DNA of 64,000 nt from Cymbomonas tetramitiformis. Taxonomy: Eukaryota > Chlorophyta > Pyramimonadophyceae > Pyramimonadales > Pyramimonadaceae. The notes beneath the pieces are model-generated. The model had not been told where the DNA came from. It made no database searches and was given only the letters and a program-made list of their open reading frames with translations. Position 1 is the first letter of the stretch. Each line of letters opens with the position of its first letter. Both the position numbers and the translations under genes were made by a program. Location of the stretch: contig LGRX02033384.1 of NCBI GenBank assembly GCA_001247695.2, positions 1 through 64,000 of the forward strand, written 5' to 3'. Below are positions 23,301 through 33,400 of the stretch, piece by piece.

Positions 23301-24755
23301 GCTGCTGCCAAGGTTCCTTCCTCTCTCCCACTCTCCCGGGCAGGAGGGAAGCAAGCGGTTGATCGCGATATTGAGACGGCTTGATTGGAGGAAACAAGTA
23401 CTCCACCGCACCCCACGCCGAATTGCGTAAACCCAGGTGCCACCGCCCATGGTTCCGTGCACACGCAAGGTTATTTCGTGGGCAAGCTTTCCTCAGCAGC
23501 GGCTTTGCGTGTGAACGGTGCTGCTGATCCGCGGAGAGCGTTGTAACAGAGGCGTTCCCGCAGCCATGAGGGGTCGGCGGTGGTTGGTGCTATGGCAGGG
23601 GAATGCCAGCGCTGTAGGGCTCCTGGTGCAGTGCGGGTCCCAGGTGAACACCACCAACTTCATTGGCGGGTCCCCCTTGCACGTCGCCACCGCAGCTGCC
23701 AGCGTCGACGTCATCAACTTGCTGGTTCGCCCTGAGGCAGAGCCGCTTGCACTACTTCTGCACGTGCCCCGTTCACAGCCCCAAGCTTCCTGGCATCTGA
23801 TTTTGATGGCATGCTTGGCACATTAGAGGGCTTCCGGCCAACCTGAAGCTGAGGTGAACATCGAATCTTGTGTCAGTCTGAGGTATGGCACGCCATGTCC
23901 GGAAGGGATGGAAAATGTGCGTATGAACAGTGTAAGTGGCGCGGATGTGCCTGCTTGGCTCCAAGAGTGCGGCTGTGCAACCTGAGGCCTGGCGCAGGTC
24001 CACCTCGGAGCCCAGACCACGTCAGCAGACCAGCATGGTGGCACCGCGCTGCACTGGGCCGCCTTAAAGGTGCGCCTTCCCGAGCCGCCCCCTGCAACTC
24101 AGCTTCTCAATCCCATGCTCCAATCACCAAGCCCCTCGCCTGCCTGCCACGGAGACAGCTTTCGATTTCTTCACCGGATCTGAACTCATGGCCCGCGTGT
24201 GCAGGGGTGACATTCGGTCAACGCGTATTTTTTGAAACCTGAGCAGCCCTTGAGGTTGGGAGGGTGACTCCCGGGGGAACGTGCGACGCAGGGGAACATC
24301 GAGGCAGTGAGGGCCCTGAAGAAAAGGGGCTCCGATGTCACTGCTGTGGCAACTGACGGGAGCACTCCACTGCACTGGTCGGCATGCAAAGGCCACATGG
24401 AGATCTGTAACCTTTTGATCAAGTCCGTTCCTCCTCAACACCAGCCTGCTCTCTGGATCAAGTGGTGTCCCCATCATCGGTCAGAAGCCTGAGCTGCAGT
24501 ACGGCCTTGTAAGCGTCTTTCGGTCGTATAGTGGCTTCAGCAAGAAGGCTGCTGCACAATGTCAGATGGAGCGTTGATGCGTGGGTCGGTGGTGCGCGGG
24601 ACAGCCTTGGAGCAGACTGCTCAGCAACATGCTACGACGAGTACAACAGCGCCGCTAGCCGATGGGCCTCCGAGATGGGGCACGAGGAGGTCTCCAACTA
24701 CCTGATGCAGCTGGCGGTGAATGCCGAGAAGCAGAAGCGGCGGGTGCGGCTCTAA
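14382..24755 (+). CDS. Ankyrin-repeat protein, 20 exons, 830 residues
   Basis: Hand-built exons, all GT-AG and phase-consistent: 14382-14557, 14682-14850, 14935-15059, 15271-15359, 15778-15866, 16131-16241, 16588-16743, 17397-17439, 19135-19334, 19854-19947, 20511-20655, 20889-20944, 21027-21088, 21339-21436, 22000-22099, 23013-23312, 23599-23724, 23998-24069, 24292-24422, 24605-24755. Exons 1-2 encode a Ser/Pro/Asn-rich disordered head of about 115 residues. From exon 3, around 20 ankyrin repeats follow, with cores such as TALHLSA, SPLHHAA, TPMHFAA and three or more TPLHWAA variants. The last repeat is degenerate (NSAASRWASEMGHEEVSNYL), then a short basic tail. No enzymatic domain, signal peptide or membrane segment is visible, so a soluble protein-binding scaffold is likely; partners are unknown. 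Many introns fall just after the core AA-x-K/E/Q. Repeat 11 (PDGIRRLALAV) and repeat 4 are divergent. Confidence 0.8.
15462..15495. repeat. GA/GT microsatellite in an ankyrin-gene intron
   Basis: A run of about eleven GA units merges into a short GT run, in the fourth intron. Confidence 0.9.
17440..19134 (+). other. Large eighth intron of the ankyrin gene
   Basis: This 1.7-kb intron contains a structured patch at 18113-18210: AGATCTAACGATCTG occurs twice (near 18116 and 18169), and an imperfect 14-bp inverted repeat (AGGCGTAAATTGGG and partner) lies at about 18179-18208. No ankyrin-like exon is visible inside. Confidence 0.5.
21520..21830. repeat. GGGGAGTCACCTG minisatellite in an ankyrin-gene intron
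   Basis: Alternating imperfect units of about 40 bp carry GAGGGGAGTCACCTG and GATCAGGGGGCAGAGATG. They form a higher-order pattern in the intron between 21437 and 21999. Confidence 0.8.
22196..22580. repeat. 55-bp minisatellite, seven copies, in an ankyrin-gene intron
   Basis: ACCGAGGGTTGCAGGCGGCT recurs with starts at 22201, 22256, 22311, 22366, 22419, 22474 and 22529, a 55-bp period (one copy is 53 bp). It lies between the exons ending at 22099 and starting at 23013. The period is not divisible by three. Confidence 0.92.
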
Positions 24756-25933
24756 CGCGCCTTGCGACCTGGATCAACGGACTCCCCCCCCACCCCTTTC
24801 CTCGCTTCTTCCGAACCACCATAATAGCGCACGATCTAAGCACACACAGGCTCTCCCGGCTTGTGTTCGAAGAGCGGCCGAGCACCGCCGCATGCACCCG
24901 AGCCACTGCCTCCGCCGGCAACCGCGTCCTTTCGGTCGCCTGCTGCCCTGCCTCCGCCGGCAACCACGTCCGCTAGGTCGCCTGCTGCCCTGCCTCGGCC
25001 GGCAACTGCGTCCGCGAGGTCGCCTGCTGCCCTGCCTCCGCCGGCAACCACGTCCGTTAGGTCGCCTGCTGCCCTGCCTCCGCCGGCAACCACGTCCGCT
25101 AGGTCGCCTGCTGCCCTGCCTCCGCCGGCAACCACGTCCGCTAGGTCGCCTGCTGCCCTGCCTCCGCCGGCAACCACGTCCACTAGGTCGCCTGCTGCCC
25201 TGCCTCCGCCGGCAACCGCATCCGCTAGGTCGCCTGCTGCCCTGCCTCCGCCGGCAACCGCGTCCGCTAGGTCGCCTGCTGCCCTGCCTCCGCCAGCTCC
25301 CGGGCCTGCAGGGAGGCCGTGCCCTTCAGCATTTTCACCACTGCCCGACCCTTGGCCGCACCCTCGAACCCGAGGTCCTCGTGGTAGTGGGTTGGTGGCT
25401 GAGAGGTAGTGGTTGGTGGTCGAGAGGTAGGGCTGCATGCTCCCTGCCGCCACCGTCCCCGGCCTTAGCAGAGTGCCCCCATGTGCAAGAGCACCTCTGC
25501 CCCTCCCAGAAGAAATAGGAAGGCAAGGGCTTGCGGCCGGTAGTTCTCGTGGGTGGATTTTGCTAAGGCTGCCTGCATGACCCTGATGACCAACTCGGTG
25601 TCCGGATGCTCCCCTAGCTGGGCTCCCCCTGGACACCCGAGCTTGTCGCCGCTCCAAAAGCCCCGCGCCGATTCTCCCAGGACTCCCCCAAGCGGAGAGG
25701 GAGGAGTCTATGTGCATGCGAGCGGTTGTAGGACTTCGCCAAATGTCCCAGCTCTGAGTCTCAACCACCACTCTGGATCCTTCCATGACTGCGGAGAATG
25801 CTTCTAATGATATTGTAATGGGAGTGACGTGTTTTACCATAGTTGTCTATAGCGTTCATTGAGAGCACAACATTCGTTTAGCACATTGTTTCTCTTCGAT
25901 TGCACCTGTCAATTGCTCTATTACTGTGTTTAG
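24756..25933. repeat. 42-bp minisatellite (24909-25310) and flanks
   Basis: About nine and a half copies of a 42-bp unit, CCTCCGCCGGCAACC plus a GTCGCCTGCTGCCCTG phrase, begin 150 bp after the ankyrin stop codon. The array leaves long open frames on both strands (Pro/Ala repeats on plus; Gly/Ala repeats in a 334-codon minus frame), which I treat as artefacts. 25320-25933 shows no supported gene. Confidence 0.85.
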
Positions 25934-28900
25934 ATGTCAGAGGTGGCGGAGTGTCTATTTGTGGCAGAGTACAAGAAGATGGGGACGAGCGATTCCGATT
26001 ATTGCCCAAAGCATTATGGCAACTGTCTCAAGTTCCCCATCTTCCCCATCTTCCCCATCTTCCCCACAATTCCCAAGTCCCCACAATTCCCGAAGCAGCA
26101 GAGCATCGTAAGCTTCGATCACCCTTCTGGCCTGACCCTGAGGCCCCACCAATTTGCATTGCCAGATATATGATGTGCGGGCTGTGTTGGGACCGTGCAT
26201 TTTGCGCGGCGAACAGGGTGTGCAAGGACACAAACGGTTGATGCTCAAAACTGCTGCGTGGCTGAGATTTCTCGCGCTCTGTTACCTGTGCAACTTTCTC
26301 TTTCGTTGGCAGACTGCTTTCACTGCTGATGCATGCGCTCCTTGGGCAGCGTCGGCATGCCCGTCACACCCGCTGCCAGCCGAGATCTCTCACAGCTCCA
26401 TCGAGCTTCTGAGTTCCCGCAAGGAGTATCCTGGTCACGCCTCGCTCTCAGTTTCGATGAACCGCCACGTGGCGAACTCTCGTGCCTTTGCGGTGAGCTG
26501 TAGCATGCCGACCCTCAATACCCTTCACCAGCGTATGATTCAAAGTGAAGATTTCGAGATGGACGTGGGTAGACCTCGCCTGGTGGCGTCAGCTCTACTG
26601 TGGAATTGATGCGAGTCTGTAGTCACTGAGGATGACTCCTGTTGCAGCGGATATCTGCGTAGACGCGGATACCAGGAAGGGCTTCTTCGATCCAGAGGGA
26701 TCCTCCGGCATGCCAGTGCCCACTTTCGCCCCGAGTTAACTGAATACCATTGTTGAATTCCGCGTGGCAACTATATCATCTGGAACGCCGGCCACCCGTT
26801 CGAGGGCGGCAGGGACCAATCACTGCGTCTTGGCAAACTGACTTCACCGGCTGCAGCAGAAGTCAGACATGAGAGCACTTGACTACAGCATCGTTCCTCC
26901 GCTCGTCACCAGATTTGTCATACCAGTAACTCTGATCGGTTCTCCAATAGTTGCGCTGTAGCGATGGGGACAATGGGTAACGCAGGCAAAGGAAATCTAT
27001 TGCGATCCAACTTCACGAGACGAGGACGAGTTCCGCACAGTTGATCGACAGGGTTAGCCCATCTGTGACCCCAACGACCAGGGCCCGTGCCTTTACCATG
27101 CCAGATCGACCAGGGGACGCGGTGAAGGCTGAGAAGGGCAGGAACTCGCTGGATGTGGCGGCAGTGCTCTGCAAGGGGAAGCTGCAGCAGGTGCTGATCA
27201 AATCCCGGCTCGCTAAGGCTCGCATTGCAGAAAGGAAAGAGCGCGAGAAACGGAACTTTGAGCGGAGGTACTCAACTGATGCGCACCTGGTTGTCCAGCT
27301 GGGCGGCACTATGGACAACCTTCCTAAGGTGAGTGCTGGTGACCACACCTCTTACACTATGACACCAACTGGCTCTGAGGGCCTTGTGAAGGGATCTTCA
27401 GAAGGTGATGGCAGGAATGTGTGCGGCGCCTTGAAAATGTCGGCGTAAACAGGAGGTTACTTGCTGCTGCCGTGCCAAAAGTGGAAAATGCAGGCGACCG
27501 TGGCCTCGAGAGGATGGCCATCTGTATGGCCATGACAGCGCTCTGTGCGGCCACGACAGCGCTCCGTGCGGCCACGACAGCGCTCCGTGCGGCCACGACA
27601 GCGCTCCGTGCGGCCACGACAGCGCTCCGTGCGGCCAGGACAGCGCTCCGTGCGGCCACGACAGCGCTCCGTGCGGCCATGACAGCGCTCCGTGCGGCCA
27701 CGACAGCGCTCGGCGCGGCCATGACAGCGCTCCGTGCGGCCATGACACCGCTCGCGCGGCGATAGCGCCTGCGGCGGGCGACAGCGCGCGGTGCGTATGA
27801 CAGCGCCGCGCGGGCAGTGACAGCAGCCTCCGTGCGGCCATGACAGCGCTCGTGCGGCATGACAGCGCTCCGTGCGGCCATGACAGCGCTCCGTAGGGGT
27901 GCCCAACTAAAGTTGAGCCGTCCAATGTTTTTAGATCGGGAACATCGGAAGGTCCGAAGAGATTCCTGGGGAGCGACAAAGGAATGCATCGTATTTTGAT
28001 CTCTGAAATCGTACATGGACTGTCGGATTCGGAAAATTGCCACTGTTAAAAATAGACGGACCAGTTTAAGTTGTGCAGCTCTAGCGCTCCGTGCGGCCAT
28101 GACAGCGCTCCGTGCGGCCATGACAGCGCTCCGTGCGGCCATGACAGCGCTCCGTGCGGCCATGACAGCGCTCCGTGCGGCCATGACAGCGCTCCGTGCA
28201 GCCATGACAGCGCTCCGTGTGGCCATGACAGCGCTCTGTGCGGCCATGACAGCGCTCTGTGTGGCCATGACAGCGCTCTGTATAGCCATCCTCTGTACGT
28301 ACAATGCGCCATACAATGGCCACGCAGAAAGCCCAACTTGGCACTCACGTCTCTCCTTCATGATTGCCTATGTTCGTGATTTTGGTTAAGCTTCATCTGC
28401 GAAGGCGTGTAAGCTGTTATGCACGATATGGCAGCAGGGCTTTGTGTGCGTTTGATGCCTTTCCATCCATATGACTGCATCGCTGGAAGTCGTCTTGCTG
28501 TGTGAGGATGGGCGCGTATGATAGTTTTTGCCGCGCGCGACCTTCAGGCGCACTCAAATGCACGTCTCTGGCACGGTTGTGTAAGTTGCATGTTGGCACT
28601 TCTCTATCGAGCAATGCGGCGCGTGTGAAACTTACGTTGATGCAAGGGCCACAAGCAGATGCTCATACTGCATCGAGGGATGGCAGTACTAGTGCCCAAG
28701 AGTCATGATGCGTTCAAAGCAATGCATCGAATAAATGTGATCGTTGTTCCTGATGAACCATGTCCCGTGCACTCAAAAACACGAGATTGAACAAATAGTT
28801 ACGAACTTCAATTTGGTTTGAACCAGCACCTTCAGATAGAGGGCGCACGTCGAAGTATTGTGCTCCCCGGGCGAGCTGAACGGTTGAGGACATGCGTGCA

Positions 28901-29726
28901 GATAGAATCATCAGATGACACAATTGCGAGTAATGCTGGAGAAGATAAAAACGGCGCTGACGATAATGACGACGACGATGATGAGGATGATGATGATGGC
29001 CACGATGACGGAGGGGCACAACATGATGGCAAGGAAAATAGTGGCACCCAAGTAGAACATGATGGTGAGGCAGTTCGCGGTGACGGGGCCAAGATGGCAA
29101 AGGCTAGCCGCCACAAGGAGCAAGCGGATCAGACCTCCAGCAAGGCATGCAGCACTGAGGCTCCTGGGGGCCACTTCACCCCATACGCCAGCAAGGTGTG
29201 CACGGAGACATCCAATCGCAACCCATCTAGGTGATGTGCAGAAGGCAACGGGTTTGTAAAGGCCGCAACCTTGCATCTGAGGCTTACTGAGAGGCGATGG
29301 AGGGTGCTCTTGCCTTGAGGCGTGCTGCGTGGATGGGTGGCGAAGGCCGCATGCTGGACTTCTGTGCATAGCATGGAATGCATCGCAACTATCCAGGCTG
29401 GCGCAGGACACTGGAATGATTTCTCTGGAACTCTGTTTTATGACTAGGGTTGCGTTTTACTCTTGCCGACCTCTGGCAGTGAAGGCATGCAACTGCTTGC
29501 GATGCTTGAGTGCACGTTGAAGCCCGACCCTCCCCTAAGAGCCAGAAGCGCTGCACTACAGACCGGCGGTGGTGTGATATGTTGACAGGGCATCACCGGC
29601 GCTTCCACGAATCGGGATGCGGCACATCAGGATTTTGGTCACATTGAAACGGCGATGGACAACTTACAAGCGGAGATGTCCGGCCTCTCGGTATCAATGT
29701 CTGAAGGGCCTCCGGAATTTGTATGA
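25934..29726 (+). CDS. Unrecognised six-exon protein with basic and Asp-rich regions
   Basis: Exons with consistent phase and GT-AG borders: 25934-26107, 26313-26568, 26648-26715, 27041-27328, 28902-29195, 29589-29726 (TGA), giving 405 residues. Exon 1 contains tandem FPI tripeptides from a TTCCCCATC repeat. Exon 4 is highly charged and probably helical (LAKARIAERKEREKRNFE) and ends at a strong AAG/GTGAGT donor. Exon 5 opens with a long Asp-rich run and turns basic (AKASRHKEQ). Exon 6 is a short tail (HIETAMDNLQAEMSGLSVSM). I recognise no family. The charge pattern would suit a nuclear or nucleic-acid-associated protein, but that is only inference. The ATG may not be the true start, because TGTGTTTAG just before it could be an acceptor. 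The 1.6-kb fourth intron contains 21-bp repeats. Confidence 0.5.
27527..27890. repeat. 21-bp minis­atellite, block 1 (intronic)
   Basis: Consecutive 21-bp units of GACAGCGCTCCGTGCGGCCA type, with C/T variation at one site (CACGACA or CATGACA). The array degenerates after 27750. All frames stay open because 21 is divisible by three. Confidence 0.92.
28080..28288. repeat. 21-bp minisatellite, block 2 (intronic)
   Basis: Ten further copies of the same unit, more uniform (CATGACA variant), separated from block 1 by about 180 bp of unique sequence. The last copies share CTCTGTG variants. Confidence 0.92.
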
Positions 29727-30141
29727 ACCCTTAGATCCTAGATGAAGCAGATTTGCGCCCAAGGCTTTGAGCTGTGCTACGATGAATAGCGGGTTGCCTC
29801 GCTGCAGGAATACATTGGGGACTTTTTTTGAAACAGCATATTGTGATATGTATCAATATCAGATGCTCTGGGCTCACCTGCCCCGTGCGCTGGTGTCTCT
29901 AAGCTATTGAAAGACGAAAGTTGCGCATGCAAGGCGATCTCCGTGCACCTTTGAGCACTGGGCACAGGGAGGCCCGAGTCTCCAGATGCACACAAAGCAC
30001 ACAGTGTGACCTGCAAAGCAATTAAGTGAATTATGACAACGCTTACAATGATTATATGATACGATGCTTACAGACTTGTTATGAATTGTGATTTGTGTAT
30101 GATACTTCCCGCTTCTTCATCTTCTTCTAAACTTCACATAC

Positions 30142-30202
30142 TTCGAAGTATGTGTATAGTATTCACTCTGGCTTACCACCACGCATTGTTCGAAGTATGT
30201 GT
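30142..30202 (-). mobile_element. 33-bp truncated retroposon-like insertion with 14-bp target duplication
   Basis: TTCGAAGTATGTGT occurs at 30142-30155 and 30189-30202, directly flanking ATAGTATTCACTCTGGCTTA plus 13 more bases. The inserted core is the fixed end of the dispersed family also seen at 33767, 34580, 38280, 42903, 45090, 45935, 46131, 48310 and 48525. Confidence 0.8.
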
Positions 30203-30255
30203 GTGCGCGCGCGCGTACAGGCACGGTGCGTACAGGCACGTACTACATCTGGGTT

Positions 30256-30400
30256 GGGAATATGTATGAGTTTGTGGTATCTTGTCCCGGCCCCGTCCTG
30301 CTCTTGATTTGCTTCTCACATCCACTGGGATGATGGTGGGCTGGCTTTTGTTGGCCGATCTCATGCCGTTCAGTGCGTACAGGCACGGTGCATCTATCAT
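30256..30400. repeat. Dispersed repeat B, copy 1
   Basis: Shares GGTGGGCTG-CTTTTGT-GG and GATCTCATGC-GTTCAG phrases with 49368-49540, over roughly 140 bp. Confidence 0.65.
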
Positions 30401-30485
30401 AGGTAGTTGTACAGGACCTCGACAATCAGAGAGCTATACAGACTAAGTACTTCGACCCACCAACATTTCAGCATCGGCTTGATAC

Positions 30486-33400
30486 TCAGAGAGCTGTCAA
30501 TCTGACGGTTGCTTGTGATTCTGTCGCACCCGCATGTAAGATCTGACCATCCGCAACAAGTTTCTCTTGCAGCACGGTTGTATTTATCTCGTGCACGGCG
30601 CCGCCAGCAGTCCTCTGTGCAAGACCCGCCGCAACGCCAATACTGTGACCGATGATCATCAGCTGCGGCTCCATGCGTAGAGTGGACATGCCAATGTGGG
30701 ATGCCGACAGAGCTCCAATCACAAGCAGATTTTCCGCCTCATGCTTTTTGGGAAGGGCCACCCAGTATGGTATTGCATAGGGTCTCCCTGGAGACGCCTG
30801 CACGTTCCCTTCATTTTGCACAAATGGCGCTGAAGCGCCGGCGATGTCCTTGGCGGGCCGGCCGCTGTGCCCTCGACAATGGGCGGCTGATCGGCAAGCA
30901 TAGCGCTGAACGTTGTGACTGTCAAAGTTGTAGCTCCCCATCCCAATGGAGATTTCATTCTCACTCATGGCGCCAGCCGGGTGGCGAGGCGCGCGCTCGA
31001 GGGTTCCAGGCGTGTTCTGCGTGAAGACGTGGTCGCCAACCATTCTCCGCGCTGCGCGGACATACATTGTTGGTGGCCACCCATTGGTATGTGGGAATTC
31101 GTCGGCGCACAAACCAAGGTCTTGCATTCGCCGACGGATCGATATGGAGACATTTGGATCATGCGATAGGGTCCACAGCAGTCCAGCAACGTAGTCCCTG
31201 GATGCAGCGCGTGTGCTCAAATCAGTAGAAGCGTATGCACGCATATGGGGGATCGCGAATAAAGTGTGGCCCGTCAATATACAGGTGTGCACACTGGTGA
31301 GGTATGCTAGCTATGCCAACAGAGTGGGGTCGAATATGTGACAGCAATCTTTAACACATGGTGCCCCGAGGTGCAGACGGAACTGATCGCCACATGACAC
31401 AGTTCTCTAAACACTGTCTCGCTGCTGTTCGGTATGACCACTTGATGAACAACCGCGTGCCTTGATGGACGAAGATGCATGAATGGAGGAATGTGCTACT
31501 GTCAGCAATACATATTGGGATATGCACTCTGGCTTGCATTCAGGGAGGGTGACATGTTACATGGTTTAGAGGTCATTGGCATTCATTCAAAGACTGAATC
31601 ACCAAGAAGAATCATTGATGCACCTGGTGTAGAATGCTACATATAAGGAGATACATGACCAGAAAGAACTAAGCAGAGTGGCAGTCTAGTACTCTAAGAA
31701 TCCATTGCGGGAGATCAGAGGAGCAAGGGGGTTGTAAATGTCACTGATTGGTGAAAGCCTCGCTGGACACTGCATCGTTGGATATGAGCTGTGTGGCCAT
31801 GATGAGGCGGTGCATGCTGGAAATACCAGTAACAAGGCGTGGAATTGTCATGCATGTGGTTAAACCCCAACCACTATAGTGGGCCAGAAGGTGAAGGATA
31901 AAAGATGTTTACAACTCGCAGCCGTGAAGCTGCAATCGGGGAGGATGAAGATCCCAGGGGAAACGCTCCGGAACAGCTAGATAATGTCCATGTTGATGGA
32001 TCGCCTCAATAATTTCTAAAGGAAGCAATAAACACAGTGCTAACACAATTGCATGATACCGTGAAATGATATGTGAACATGTGTATAAGCTATACCGGAT
32101 TAGCTGCTCGGGACCTAGCTAGCTATATAGGTTTCACGTGGCACACTTTCCAAACCAGTTCTGCAAACCCTGTTTGCAGAATTTTTCATGATGACACGTG
32201 CTTCCCACTCCGGATTTTGCATCAAGGTTTCGAAAGCAGGAAACCTTTATTCATTCTTCAAACAGTAATATCAGGTCCCAATATCGATTCCTAATAATTC
32301 AGACTACATTGACATTATTGTCAACACATTTAAATTGATATGAGTCTCGCACTGCGAACTTGAATCCGAATCATTTTTGGCAACATCCACATACATCTAT
32401 CAGGAACCTTACTTTCGGCACGGGAAGCTCCCAACACCCATTATTGGCAAAGCAGGGCATTCCAAGACCTGGCCGGAAGTCGCAAGTGACCAGGAAACGT
32501 GCGGGCTAAAACTGAGCACTCGGGACCTGTGAATCACTTTGGTTAACAGATCCTGAGCAAAAGAATTCAATCATGGGGACCTCCACCCCACGATGGGTGT
32601 ATATTTCATACTTATGGGTCCTTGATCAGCAAATTGATGTTTGTATCTATGTTATCATAACCACTCCATAAACAACATCATATTCCATACATCGTATGAG
32701 CACTGTGTCGCATACCATCAGAGGCGTCCAGTAGGATCACCTGGACTGTGACAGTAGTCATGTCTCGTAAATGGATGTATGTGTTATATGAGTACACAAA
32801 CGGGGAACGCTGGGTGTCTGAGCAGTGGTTGTTGGGTTTGCGCACTTGTGTGCTTTCCAGATGTGTTTACGTTCTTCATAAGTCGCTTCAGGATATAGCC
32901 ATGAGCCTCCTGCCACCCACTCAATGCAGCTGTGACTATATCGACAAGTGTATAGCGACCCAGATACACTTGTGACTGGCAGAGCCGGTGAGTCTAAGTC
33001 GTTGCGGAGCCATTGGCGACCCTCGGAAACTGATATGGTGAGGGAGCATATATAGTTGTGTACTTGGGCTACTGGAAGGATTCAGTTTGGTTGTCTTAGC
33101 CAGCACAAATCTAGTGGATATTGTAAGTACAAAAATGGCAGTACTCTCATGCTCATCCAAAATATCCGCCGAGTGTATTACCTCTGACCTTTATCGTCTT
33201 GGCACGAAGTGAATTCCCTTACCTTACCTTACCTTACCTTAGTCAATCAGCAGCAGCAGCAAAGCTCGAATCCCAACGGGCGACGCAGTCGAATTTTCGA
33301 TATCACGATCGCCAGACGCCAACGATGACAGTGCCACTGCAATCGCGTACATTTATCGCGACGCCACCCACGCGTTATGGCATGGCATGCTGGGAAGCAA

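Larger units (their letters stand above)
29727..30485. other. Spacer with two dispersed-repeat insertions
   Basis: The spacer lies between convergent gene ends. 30156-30188 is a 33-bp fragment of a dispersed repeat, flanked by a 14-bp exact duplication. 30256-30400 is a copy of a second dispersed family shared with 49368-49540. A GC/GT-alternating tract lies at 30199-30225. Confidence 0.6.

Noticed and set aside
24836..25840. 334-codon minus frame and 265-codon plus frame
   Set aside because: Both are produced by the 42-bp array, whose length is divisible by three; neither has a recognisable domain.
27357..28361. Long frames with SAVMAAR-type repeats on both strands
   Set aside because: Explained by the 21-bp minisatellite in an intron.
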